Shown: piece by piece, positions 19,242 to 28,215 of the stretch
How the letters are laid out: each line of letters begins with the position of its first letter
How positions within the stretch are numbered: the first letter of the stretch is position 1
Source of the DNA: Nonomuraea antri
GTDB lineage: Bacteria; Actinomycetota; Actinomycetes; Streptosporangiales; Streptosporangiaceae
Length of the DNA stretch: 64,000 bases
Direction of reading: 5' to 3'
Assembly: GCF_013283785.1 (NCBI RefSeq)
Contig: NZ_JABCPZ010000020.1
Coordinates: forward strand, 1-64,000
Program-made: the position numbers and the translations under genes
Notes under the pieces: generated by a model
Databases searched by the model: none
Seen by the model: only the letters and a program-made list of their open reading frames with translations
Told to the model about the DNA's origin: nothing

Positions 19242-22200
19242 TCAGCGAAGTAGAGCTTTCACCACAGCTCCCCGGTCTGATTCGGAAAGCGCCGAGAACG
19301 TGCCGATCACGTACCGGGTCGCAAGTCCGAAGGCGAGCGCCTTGCTATAACTGTCCCGGAGTAAGACAGCGCAGGTCGGGAGTGGATCAGGAATCGCGGG
19401 CTGGTCAGGATCGGCGACGTAATCCAGCGCTTCTCGGCACGCCGCAACAAGCTGGCCTGCCCGTTCTCCTTGAGCGGCAGCTACGTGGAGTGCGAGCGTG
19501 AGGAGCCGGGCGGCGGACTCTGATGCGGCGATGCCGTTCCGGCTGGCGAGCACAGCACCCTTTGTCGCCTGGTAGAGCCATGCTTGGATCCCTTCTGGGC
19601 TCTGGGTGCGAGCTTGCGCGAGTATCTTGGAAAAAAGAGTGGCGGTGGCAACCGTGTTGGCCCAGGCGGAGGGCTGGCTCAAGACGGCCGCAACGCATCC
19701 GGGTGTCCATCGGTCTTCTTCTGCCAGTTCGAGCAGGCGTCGCTCTTCCACAGGGAACATGCCGATGCCGGCGCGAATGAAAGTCCGAATGGTGTCCTCG
19801 TGCTGCTTCGCTGTGATGACTCCCGTGTTCGCGAGATGCCTCACGATTGCCGGTGTCGAGGTGGCATGAAGGTTGAATCTTCGCGCAATGGCGCGTAGCG
19901 ATGGGTCATCGCTCCATAGCGCGATGTCCCGAGCTCTCGCGAGATCGGCAGGAGAGGCCCAGGCGCTCAACGCAGCAAATCCATGCGTCTCAATTACGTG
20001 GGGCACCGGCCGCGGGTGCCGCGCGAGGGCGTCGACGGACTCAAGAAGCTTCCGTGCCTCAAGCGCCAAGCGGTCTGCCTCGTCATCGCTGATGGAAGCG
20101 GAACGCCTCGCCTGGGCTCGCTCGTCATAGAACAGCGTGTCCGTGCTCCGAAGCAGGAGAGTTTCGTGGGCAACCAGCGCGTCACGCTTGACGTCGTCCG
20201 TGGTCATCACTCGTGCGAAACACCGAGTAACGGCCTCACGCACGTCCTGCGGCAGTGTTATGAACGACACCAGCGCGCTGGTGTCAACGACCAGATCCTG
20301 GTCAATGGAGGTTGCTGCGGTTGCCGCACATGCCGCAATTTCCTGCGGGTCTGGATGACGGGCAGGAAGAACGCTGACGCCGTGCCGGAGCGTAACTTCC
20401 GCGAGGCTGCGTCTCGTTGCTTGCGCCAGTATGGACAGCGGCAGCACGCCCAGGAGCAGACCACGAACCAGGCGACGCCGTTCGAGTAGCGCTTCATCGC
20501 TGGGGCGGACCCGATTTGTCAGTTCTTCGGCCAGGGCCTCGAGGTCGGTAGTTTCCAAGCGCTCGATCAGCCGACTCTCCGGCCAGCGGTAGAAAAAGAG
20601 CGACATCTGGGCATGCATCTGAGCGATCTGGGCCTCTGTGCGCCCTTCAGACCATGGCCCTGGCATGATGAGGTTAGTCAACACAAATGCGCTGAACTGC
20701 TCGGAGTCGCCAAACCTGCGCAACAGGCGTAGGCAGCCAGATGTCGTCTCTTCCGGGTCCCCGAAGCGGCGATGGAGATGAACCCACAGTTCGCCCTCAG
20801 AGATGCTGGCCGGCTCGAGAGGTCTTGGCGCATTGCTTAGTGCGACCCATGCTTCATCGAGGTCTCCCCGCTGAAGACGCATGCGCACAAGCGCCCATCG
20901 CGTTTCTGCGTGGTCTGGTTGAATTCTCAGGGCTGTTTCGAGTAGTTCGGATGCGCGCTCAGGCTTGTGATCGGCGTAGGCCAGTTCAGCCGCCAGACGT
21001 AGCGCATCTAGCCTGTCGCTCCAGTCTCCTGGCGCGGCAGCCAGCAGTGCATTCAGCTCCTGCTCTGCCTCGGGGCCACGACCAGCACGCGCCAAGACTT
21101 CCGCCGCGTTCAATCTGAACGACGGCTCGCGAAAGTCCTCTGCAGCGTCCAGCAGAGTGCGAACCTGCTTCTCGACGTCGCCGATAGCCTGGTAGGCCTT
21201 AGCCAAGGTGAAGGCTGCCCCTGCTGAGACGCGACGGCGCGTGCGCAGGCGGCTTATGGCGGTCTTGGCGTCACCCGTCTTTAGTTCCTGGAGGGCTCGG
21301 ATCTCATTCGCTGCTTCAGGCTGACGCGCGGCGAACTCGTCTATCCTCGGGAGCACTGCAGCCCCGGAGTGCGCCATCCCGGCCAGTCCTTCCGCCAATT
21401 GCTCATCGTCGTCGGCCAAGTGGACGGCATGCCGCCAGTAGGGCTGGGCGTCGTTTCCTCTGGCCTCGGCAAGGAGCGCGTCGAGGCGGGCTCGGCGTGC
21501 CGCATGGGTAACGTGGCTGATGCAATCTTCCGCGAGAGCCAGGTCCCCAAGCTGTATCGCCGAAATGGCTACATATTCCCGGACGGTTGATGAGGCGGCT
21601 TCATCCTCGGTCGCGCCGTCATCGGCCAGCGTGCCTATCGCGATTGCCGCCCGGGGATCAGAGCTGAGGGCCGCAGCCTGACAGGCCAGCTCGGTCGGCT
21701 CGACACTGTCGCCTCGGTAGGTGCGGCGATCGTTGCGCGCACGCAGCGCGAGCCGCTTGGCTTCTCGCAAATCTCCGTCAGAGTTCGTCGACTCGCTGCG
21801 TCTTACTCGGAGAAGCAGCAAGCGAGCGCAGGCGACTGCCAGGCCAGTGAACCACTCATCCCGGAGGACGGAGCAGAGTAGCTGGATGCCCTTGTCGAGT
21901 GTTGTGCGGTTGATGACGATGGCGCCGTCCACCGTGGACATGACCCGGAGCAGTAGTGCAACACGATTCCCTCGATCGTTAGGATCTTGGGGATGCCACG
22001 AACTCAGTTCACGTGATGCGGTAGCAGCGTCTCCCCTGAAGAGGGCATCAACCGCGCGCGAGTAGCCGTTCAACGCCGTGCCGGGAGATCGCAGTTCGGC
22101 CAGTGCAGCGGCCGCGTCCGCGGGCCGTTCGCCGTCGTCGTAGAGGATCACCGAACGTGCGAGCCAGTAGCCTCGTCTCTCAGCTTCTCCCGCTGCAGCC

Positions 22201-23192
22201 GCGCGAAACAGGGCGGCAGCGAGGAATCTTCCCCCGTACCCGACAGCCAAGTCCGCAGCCGCAACCTGAATCTGCCATGGGGCATCGAGTAACCACGAGG
22301 GTGTCGAGTTCTCCCAGGAACGTATGACCTCGATGGGAGAGGTTTCTATGGTGGTCAACGCTGTTACGAGACGCCAGGTCGATGGTTGATCATCTCGCCA
22401 GACCTGCCGGAGCCGCGCAGCGTGCACCGGCGGGAGGTTCATCAGTCGATCGTCGAATTCCTGCTGATCCGGCGCTTGCAGTGAGGCGGCCTCCAGGACT
22501 GGGAGGCGGGACCCGAGATCACGCAAGAGCATTGCGCGGTTCACTTGGGCAGACTTCGTCGCGTATCCGGCCGACAGGCTGACCAGATAGCGCCACAAGT
22601 CATCGGCTGCTGCCACGTTCGGGGCACGCGCCATCAGGTGCTGGATGAGATTGGTTCGATCTATCGCGTCGTCGCCCTCAAGACGCAGGTCGAGGATGCG
22701 CAAGGCCTTCAGCAGACGCCACGTGAGTTCGTTCGCCACGGGTAACCCGCCTTGTGCCGCAGCTGCCACGACGACGGCGTCCATGAGCTCAAGTCGTCGC
22801 CGCACGTTGCCGCTCACCGCTCTTGGAACGTCTACCGCAGCACGGAAGGCCTGATCATCAGGCTGCCCACGGGCGAACTCGGCGAGCTTTTTTACTTCCT
22901 GGGAAGCGGTATGCGGACCAGCCACAGCGAGAGCCAACCGCCAACGATCCGCGTCGAACTCTGGCCGATGCTGTTCCAGCATCCGCAGGTAATCCACCAG
23001 GAGCGCGATGAACGGCGAGTTTTTCGGTCCGATGACCGGATCGCGCCGCACCCCGATGAACAGCCTTCTGGTACCCGTGAGACACTGGCCAACGATGACA
23101 AGATCGTCTACGGATGAATTGGCTGCCTGCTGAAAGTGCACCTCCGCAGGAGCCACGTCGTTGCCGAGCCCGAGCACGGGCATCTCAAGCAA
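19242..23192 (-). CDS. Giant helical-repeat protein with PIN nuclease domain
   Basis: A 1,316-residue frame starting at a TTG (23192) or ATG (23183). Most of the protein is TPR-like helical repeats (for example AAPGDWSDRLDALRLAAELAY, ALRIQPDHAETRWALVRMRL). Near residues 960-1110 lies a PIN-like domain: VVDTSALVSFI at the start and LWSDDPSLRAIARRFNL at the end give the expected acidic residues. The frame stays open above 23192 with convincing coding (GGGGTVLEHSYGAALLASLL). The likely true start is ATG 23304 (MTSDFDR), one base out of frame near 23290. PIN domains cut RNA; the architecture suggests a sensor-nuclease of a defence or stress system. The N-terminal SSVDDLVIV block could be a degenerate nuclease-like region. 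Confidence 0.65.
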   Translation of the reverse strand: MLEMPVLGLGNDVAPAEVHFQQAANSSVDDLVIVGQCLTGTRRLFIGVRRDPVIGPKNSPFIALLVDYLRMLEQHRPEFDADRWRLALAVAGPHTASQEVKKLAEFARGQPDDQAFRAAVDVPRAVSGNVRRRLELMDAVVVAAAAQGGLPVANELTWRLLKALRILDLRLEGDDAIDRTNLIQHLMARAPNVAAADDLWRYLVSLSAGYATKSAQVNRAMLLRDLGSRLPVLEAASLQAPDQQEFDDRLMNLPPVHAARLRQVWRDDQPSTWRLVTALTTIETSPIEVIRSWENSTPSWLLDAPWQIQVAAADLAVGYGGRFLAAALFRAAAAGEAERRGYWLARSVILYDDGERPADAAAALAELRSPGTALNGYSRAVDALFRGDAATASRELSSWHPQDPNDRGNRVALLLRVMSTVDGAIVINRTTLDKGIQLLCSVLRDEWFTGLAVACARLLLLRVRRSESTNSDGDLREAKRLALRARNDRRTYRGDSVEPTELACQAAALSSDPRAAIAIGTLADDGATEDEAASSTVREYVAISAIQLGDLALAEDCISHVTHAARRARLDALLAEARGNDAQPYWRHAVHLADDDEQLAEGLAGMAHSGAAVLPRIDEFAARQPEAANEIRALQELKTGDAKTAISRLRTRRRVSAGAAFTLAKAYQAIGDVEKQVRTLLDAAEDFREPSFRLNAAEVLARAGRGPEAEQELNALLAAAPGDWSDRLDALRLAAELAYADHKPERASELLETALRIQPDHAETRWALVRMRLQRGDLDEAWVALSNAPRPLEPASISEGELWVHLHRRFGDPEETTSGCLRLLRRFGDSEQFSAFVLTNLIMPGPWSEGRTEAQIAQMHAQMSLFFYRWPESRLIERLETTDLEALAEELTNRVRPSDEALLERRRLVRGLLLGVLPLSILAQATRRSLAEVTLRHGVSVLPARHPDPQEIAACAATAATSIDQDLVVDTSALVSFITLPQDVREAVTRCFARVMTTDDVKRDALVAHETLLLRSTDTLFYDERAQARRSASISDDEADRLALEARKLLESVDALARHPRPVPHVIETHGFAALSAWASPADLARARDIALWSDDPSLRAIARRFNLHATSTPAIVRHLANTGVITAKQHEDTIRTFIRAGIGMFPVEERRLLELAEEDRWTPGCVAAVLSQPSAWANTVATATLFSKILAQARTQSPEGIQAWLYQATKGAVLASRNGIAASESAARLLTLALHVAAAQGERAGQLVAACREALDYVADPDQPAIPDPLPTCAVLLRDSYSKALAFGLATRYVIGTFSALSESDRGAVVKALLR

Positions 23193-23483
23193 CAGCGAAG
23201 CGAGAAGGGCTGCCCCATACGAATGTTCAAGGACCGTGCCGCCGCCACCTGTGGAGTAGGCGCTTGCGTGGCCTTTGGCGCTACCGGTCGAAGTCAGATG
23301 TCATCACCACTTCGCTGATCGCAGCAGTTGGGCGCGAGACACCTTATATCGAAGGGCTGGCACCGAGTAAACACACATTTTCCCATGAGGGAACGGTGCA
23401 ACGGCCTTTCCTCTTGGCTGAGCGGTGTGTCGTGAGCCCCCAGCGCCAGTGGGACGGGCAAGGAAGTGTCGATGAGCGCCATG

Positions 23484-23773
23484 TCGGGCAGCCAAACCAG
23501 CGCGCCCACCGCAGTCAGTGAGCTGTCGGGCAAGCAGCGCATCGGCGGCATCGACGCCGATATGGCGGCTAAGACGCACGAAAAGATCCGCGAGACGGCG
23601 GGCGAGCTCTTGAAGGCAAGGCCACGGAAGCGTGCGAGAAGCTCCAAGAGCTGGGCTGTAACCTGGTTAGGGCTCGTAGTGAGGGCAATCGCCGACGGCC
23701 CGCCGCTTGCATTGTAGCCCGAGTCCGGCGTCCGCAACCGCGTGAGGCGACCCGAGCAGCGACTACGTCGTGA
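23484..23773 (+). pseudogene. Small hypothetical gene with a frameshift, coupled to the next gene
   Basis: ATG 23472 or 23484 opens SGSQTSAPTAVSELSGKQR and AAKTHEKIRETAGE. Near 23610 the plausible coding moves to another frame (LEGKATEACEKLQELG, then a basic tail), whose TGA at 23771-23773 overlaps the GTG start of the next gene. The GTGA overlap is the main evidence for reality. About 96 residues, no family recognised. Confidence 0.4.
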
Positions 23774-24567
23774 CGTGGCCAGAAGGCGGTGCCAGAGTTG
23801 CCGCCTCGGCGGTCGGCAGCGAGGCGATTTTGGTTGTTGTTGGCTATGAAGGGCCGAGCATCGTGACACCGACTGCAGACGCTGACCCGGTTACGCACGC
23901 GCGTAGCGACTTCCGTCTGGGACATTGGGTTATCCCAGATGAGAGGGCGGATGTGTACATGTACCGAGCTGCATGGGTTCCCGATGGGGAAGGCCGTGAT
24001 TGGGAAGAGGCTGCTGACATAGCCGTCGACTGGGTGCTCAGCGAAGCTCATGGCCGAGGCGCTCCGCCGTTGGTCATTGCGAACGGCAAGAACTCCGTGA
24101 CAGACGTCGGCCGCCTTGGCCAACTGGGGAGGCAGTACGGTGTCGCAACCCCGCGGTCGCGTGACCTGACCCGTGGCCGGGGTGCGGTTCTCGCCTACGT
24201 GCCGACCCTGGAAGCGCTGGAGATGGCCGTCCGAGTAGCCCGCGGTTCGTCGCTGTGCGTTGTTGAAGGATTCGCACAACCGATGGCTGGCTGGGCAGTT
24301 GCGGTGGGTGCCGAGGATCTGACGTTGCCTGCCGTCGGAACTGCCGCGCCGCTCAACAGTGTCCTCGTGGAGGCGCTGGAGAGGCTCGTGTCCTACGGCA
24401 ACAACGGCTGGGGCGACCAGTTCGGCAAGCAGCAGGCTCAGCGCGTCCTCGCGGACCTCTCAAGAGAGTGGCGCAATCCAGAGTTCATTGCTGGATACGT
24501 GATCGGGAAAGGCCGATCGGCTCGCGGCGCGAAGAACTTGCAGGCCATCATCAGGAAGCTGAGCTAG
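23770..24567 (+). CDS. Hypothetical protein, possible conflict-system partner
   Basis: A 265-residue soluble protein from GTG 23770. I recognise no family. A middle block (PPLVIANGKNSVTDVGRLG, then LAYVPTLEALEMAV, SSLCVVEGF) looks like a Rossmann or NTPase-like alpha/beta unit without a P-loop. The last 65 residues (LVEALERLVSYGNNGWGDQ, then RSARGAKNLQAIIRK) are helical and basic. It lies between a PIN-domain giant and a DUF4365 nuclease, which suggests defence or competition, but this is context only. Confidence 0.55.
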   Translation: MTWPEGGARVAASAVGSEAILVVVGYEGPSIVTPTADADPVTHARSDFRLGHWVIPDERADVYMYRAAWVPDGEGRDWEEAADIAVDWVLSEAHGRGAPPLVIANGKNSVTDVGRLGQLGRQYGVATPRSRDLTRGRGAVLAYVPTLEALEMAVRVARGSSLCVVEGFAQPMAGWAVAVGAEDLTLPAVGTAAPLNSVLVEALERLVSYGNNGWGDQFGKQQAQRVLADLSREWRNPEFIAGYVIGKGRSARGAKNLQAIIRKLS

Positions 24568-24705
24568 CGCGAGACTGGGTGGAGACCATCTACTTCGCAC
24601 TCGATCGGGCCAAGCACTGCGCCCGCCGCCTTCAAGGTCGGCCGCGCTGAAGGTGGAATGGGCGTTTCTCGTCTTTGACGAGGGTGTGGGAAAGCACTGA
24701 ATCGT

Positions 24706-24956
24706 ATGCGTGATCCGGACTCCGCCCGCTTCGCTTCGCACGCACCTCTGGACGAGATGAGCGAGGCTCTCGAATGGGTGGCGAGTGAACCTTGGTGGAG
24801 CGAGCGAGATCTCGTGGACGCCGTCGTGGCCAGCGAGGAATTTGCCGGGTGGCTGGCCGATCGCCGTCTTACGACACGTGATACTACAAGGATCCCTGGA
24901 CGGAAGCGATCACGGAGGAGACCGCTGGGCCCCATGCGAGACAGTCGGAGGCGTGA
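24706..24956 (+). pseudogene. Small hypothetical ORF, probably frameshifted
   Basis: ATG 24706 opens an acidic helical segment (DEMSEALEWVASEPWWSE, DAVVASEEFAGWLADRR). After about 24888 the better coding is in another frame (YYKDPWTEAITEETAG, ending in TGA at 24954-24956). Roughly 80 residues if joined. No family recognised. The flanks 24568-24705 and 24957-25210 hold nothing I can support. Confidence 0.3.
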
Positions 24957-25210
24957 TCAGTCCAGCCCGACACGCGACGTTGGTGTCCGCCAAACCGGAG
25001 CGCACAGGTTTTGAGCGTTGGATTGAGCTGCATCTTTGCCCATGCTGCCGTCGGCGCCGCGCAAGGATCAGGGGAGGCTCCGCACGACCTGCCCGTCGGG
25101 TGGATTTGGGTCATCCGGATGGGGTGCTTAGCGCTCCACTGATATACGACCGAGATCACGATCCCGTTGCGTAGAATGACATTCCAGTCCGTCAACGGTA
25201 GCGTTCCAGC

Positions 25211-25690
25211 GTGGGCAACTTGGACATTTCTGCATGCAAGGAACGGTTCAGTCTCGCTTATGTGGAAGCTCTGGCATATGCTGCGGGGTACGCTGTGACC
25301 ATTGTCCATGTAGACCATTTCGGGGTCGATCTCGAGCTTCGTGATCGGGCCCTGCGGGTGGATGTGCAGATGAAGTGCACGAATGAGTCTGAGGCGAAAT
25401 CGGATCATATCGCCTACCCGCTCGATACGCGGACTTATAATCTGCTGAGCGATCCTGGAAGAAATGTCCCGGCCTACCTGTTCGTCGTGGAAGTGCCATC
25501 ACTTAAGACGGATTGGGTGAGTTGCAGCACCGATGGGTTGCACCTGCGGCGCTGCGGCTACTACGCCAGCATGTCGGCGCTCCCACCTACCAGCAACAAG
25601 GCGACCAGGTCTGTCAAGGTGGCGAGGGCGAATCGGTTGACGGTCGCGTCACTTGACCAGCTCATGCGCCAGGCAAGGGGCGGGTTATGA
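25211..25690 (+). CDS. DUF4365 PD-(D/E)XK nuclease-like protein
   Basis: A 159-residue protein from GTG 25211. ERFSLAYVEALAYAAGYAV, then FGVDLELRD and VDVQMKCT, gives a helix, an Asp and a Q-x-K signature as in DUF4365, a domain with the PD-(D/E)XK endonuclease fold that often begins multi-domain defence proteins. Here it stands alone and is coupled to the next gene by an ATGA overlap. It would act on nucleic acid if active; the second acidic residue is harder to assign. Confidence 0.7.
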   Translation: MGNLDISACKERFSLAYVEALAYAAGYAVTIVHVDHFGVDLELRDRALRVDVQMKCTNESEAKSDHIAYPLDTRTYNLLSDPGRNVPAYLFVVEVPSLKTDWVSCSTDGLHLRRCGYYASMSALPPTSNKATRSVKVARANRLTVASLDQLMRQARGGL

Positions 25691-26853
25691 TCAACATCGA
25701 TGCGCTCGCTTCCGAAGTGACTCCTGCAGGCTTGCGAGCCTATCTCAGGGCGAACTCGTGGCATTGCCAAGGTAAAGCGCTGCCACGTATGGAGTTATGG
25801 ACCAGAGACGCTTGGGAAGTCTTGATTCCCCTGAATCGCCAGGCTACGGATTATCCGCGGAGAATCTGGAATTTTATCGAGGACATCGCGGGCGAGCGAG
25901 GTTCCAGGACTGAGGAAATCGCGACCGAACTCCGCTACATCGAAGATGATGTCATAGATCTGGAGTTCGATGACGATCGCTCCCGCATCCCGCTTTCCGA
26001 GGTGGCGAAGCTCATGGAAGGCGCGCGGGCCTTCGCCGTTGCCAACGCCTGTTCGGCCATCCAGCGCCGCTCCTATCACGGGCGGTCGCAACCACGGCGC
26101 GCCCGCGAATACGCCGACTTCGTAGGCATGGGACACACCAGGGAAGGCAGCTTCGTCATCCCCATCGTCAGTCCGATCGGCGTCATGAAGCCCGTAATCA
26201 TTGAGGGTGACCAGGAACCGCTGATCGATGCTCAGTCCGAACTCAACTACTTCCCGCGCCGAGTCACCGGCATCATGGCCGACGTTCTTCGTGAGATCTA
26301 TGAGTTGGCCATCGTCAGGGAGCGGATACCGCCGAAGGAAGACTTGAACCGCGCGGTCGTCGCCGGGCTGTCAGCCGACGCGTGCGCCGCCCTGGCCACG
26401 ATGGTGTCCGCCCCCAACGGCAGCAACTTGGACATCACCTTCCAATGGGCGCTGACGGCTGCTCCGCCCCGGGCCGGTGGTGACACGGTCGAGTTCCCGG
26501 CAGTAGCCGCAGGGGCCATTCGAGAGATCGGTCACCTCCTAAGGGACCACGTCAGGGTCGAGGACACCGTCATCTACGGGTTCGTCAGCTCCCTCGACCG
26601 AGATCCGGACGACGAAGAGGGTGTCGTCAAAGTCAAGGCGCTCGTGGGTAGCCGGGTTCGCCCGGTCAAGATAGTTCTGCGGGGAGACGCCTATCACACC
26701 GCGGTGGAAGCCCATGATCTCAAACTCCGGGTCATCGTCACCGGGCACATGATGAAGAGCGGCGCCGGGACGCTGTCGATGCCCCGGGTGCATCTCTTCC
26801 GCGTTGACGATTACCTTCCCCTGGAGATGAGCAGTGACAGCCGATCGGCTTAG
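25687..26853 (+). CDS. Hypothetical partner of the DUF4365 protein
   Basis: A 388-residue soluble protein, coupled by 4 bp to the nuclease-like gene. Features: an acidic segment (YIEDDVIDLEFDDDRSRIPL), a middle helical domain, and a C-terminal beta-rich part (GVVKVKALVGSRVRPVKIVL, AVEAHDLKLRVIVTGHM). No family recognised. The pairing suggests an inhibitor, sensor or specificity subunit. Uniform reading frame and base composition. Confidence 0.55.
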   Translation: MINIDALASEVTPAGLRAYLRANSWHCQGKALPRMELWTRDAWEVLIPLNRQATDYPRRIWNFIEDIAGERGSRTEEIATELRYIEDDVIDLEFDDDRSRIPLSEVAKLMEGARAFAVANACSAIQRRSYHGRSQPRRAREYADFVGMGHTREGSFVIPIVSPIGVMKPVIIEGDQEPLIDAQSELNYFPRRVTGIMADVLREIYELAIVRERIPPKEDLNRAVVAGLSADACAALATMVSAPNGSNLDITFQWALTAAPPRAGGDTVEFPAVAAGAIREIGHLLRDHVRVEDTVIYGFVSSLDRDPDDEEGVVKVKALVGSRVRPVKIVLRGDAYHTAVEAHDLKLRVIVTGHMMKSGAGTLSMPRVHLFRVDDYLPLEMSSDSRSA

Positions 26854-27150
26854 TGGATCACCCTGCCGTCCATAATCGCACGAAGGGATGACCGCATGAC
26901 CGAGAGATCCTCGCGCGGGTCCGCGTCTTAGACCACGGCGTCGGCAGGAGCGCCCTCCTCAAGCATTCGAGACCGAACCATTCACGTACGCGCCATAAGG
27001 CCGCCGCCAGGACCTGTGCTGGACTCATGCCCGCATGGGGTGCCGAATCGGAGAGTTCGGCGTACGGCCCGCCATCGGTGCTGGCATGTGCCCTCGCATT
27101 GCATCTCGTCGTTGACGGCATACTGCTGTCACGGGTCGGCTGCTTGGTGG
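26850..27150 (-). pseudogene. Amidohydrolase C-terminal remnant
   Basis: Read on the minus strand, the sequence gives AGMSPAQVLAAALW and VREWFGLE, then in another frame EEGAPADAVV, a TAA stop, and DADPREDLSVMRSSLRAI-MDGRVIH ending at 26850. This is the C-terminal region of metal-dependent amidohydrolases (imidazolonepropionase-like). A stop codon and frame change show decay. The N-terminal metal-binding region is missing. Confidence 0.6.
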
Positions 27151-27427
27151 CGGTGCTGCCGGCACTCGGTTTCACCGACATGCTCGGCACCGGGCAGAGT
27201 GAGCTCTTCACCACGGCACCGCTGCTGGTTTTGTTCGCGAGAGTTGACCGCGGCGAGCTAGAGCGGGAGGTCGGCCCTGGGTGCGGTGCTGGCCACCGAG
27301 GTCGCCGCTACTCGCATATCCCGCATCACCGTCCGTGACGCCCTCGCTCGCCTGTAGGACGCGCCGAGATTCGCCCTCCGGCGCGTCGCCCGCCTGGGGA
27401 TGCTCTATTGGGGTGCGATCAAGCCGG
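27151..27427. other. Decayed stretch with a GntR-like helix-turn-helix trace
   Basis: At about 27270-27357 the plus strand reads LGAVLATEVAAT then RISRITVRDALARL before a stop, like the recognition helix of GntR regulators. No complete gene can be reconstructed. Confidence 0.3.
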
Positions 27428-27634
27428 CTATTTCGGCCCTATCTCCTCGATGCGGTGCGCCCACTCTTCTACGAGATTCTTGATCAGGAGGGCGAGTCCG
27501 AGCGCGACTCCGGCCACGATCGCCGTGATGATGACCCATTCGACGGCGGATGCCCCGCGGCTCGGGGATGTGCGAGCCCGTTGGAGGCGGGTGTGAAGCT
27601 GTGCCTGCACAGAGATGAGCCAAGGATGATTCAT
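27428..27634 (-). CDS. Isolated Flp/TadE-like pilin
   Basis: A 68-residue protein with a basic leader, then SRGASAVEWVIITAIVAGVALGLALLI: a Gly-Ala-Ser-Ala-Val-Glu processing-like site with Glu at +5 and a hydrophobic helix, then a short tail. This is the Flp-type pilin layout. It lies about 8 kb from the tad operon, alone, and faces away from the secreted protein at 27790, whose paralogue flanks the tad operon. Confidence 0.6.
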   Translation of the reverse strand: MNHPWLISVQAQLHTRLQRARTSPSRGASAVEWVIITAIVAGVALGLALLIKNLVEEWAHRIEEIGPK

Positions 27635-27789
27635 CGACGACCTTTCGGCTTGTCAGGGTTGATGCGATATGCCCCGAATCTCCTTGCGGAGAAGTCAGTG
27701 GCGACGGGACCTGTTGCTTCTATTAGCTTGACGTGTTCGATCAGCTACTTAAAGTTATCATCCTGGCTTCGCATAGAGACGGAGATCGA

Positions 27790-28167
27790 ATGGCGCGATG
27801 GGGTAGCAGATCACTCGCAGCACTGGCCGCCGGTCTGGTGCTCACGACGGCCCTCCCGGCGGCGGCACGGGCCAACAACTTCTACGACAGCCACTCCGAC
27901 GGCTACGCCCAGGTAGCGGCTGACCGATCGTGGGTCAAGGTGTGCGACGGCCGAGACGACAACCTCGTCTACAAGATCCACTGGATGAACGACAACTTCG
28001 CGGATCCCAGGTACTGGGAGGTCAGGGCGCCTCAGGGTGGCTGCAGGACCGACAGCTCAGCGCTGGGGGACGTCAAGATGTTCAGGCTCTACTGGGGCCA
28101 CCTGGAGCCTGACCGCCGAGTCGTCTGGGATGGGCGCAACCCCGCGAAGTACCCCGCCGGCAGGTGA
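27790..28167 (+). CDS. Small secreted protein, copy 2 of a paralogous pair
   Basis: A 125-residue protein with a signal peptide (LAALAAGLVLTTALPAAARA). The mature part has VKVCDGRDDN and EVRAPQGGC, matching the spacing and residues of the minus-strand protein at 6864-7304. The two conserved cysteines probably pair. Function unknown. ATG 27790 has GGAGAT upstream. Confidence 0.7.
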   Translation: MARWGSRSLAALAAGLVLTTALPAAARANNFYDSHSDGYAQVAADRSWVKVCDGRDDNLVYKIHWMNDNFADPRYWEVRAPQGGCRTDSSALGDVKMFRLYWGHLEPDRRVVWDGRNPAKYPAGR

Positions 28168-28215
28168 ATCGAAGTACCCGGTCACCCACGAAGGCGGCCG
28201 GGTACGACCGCACGC

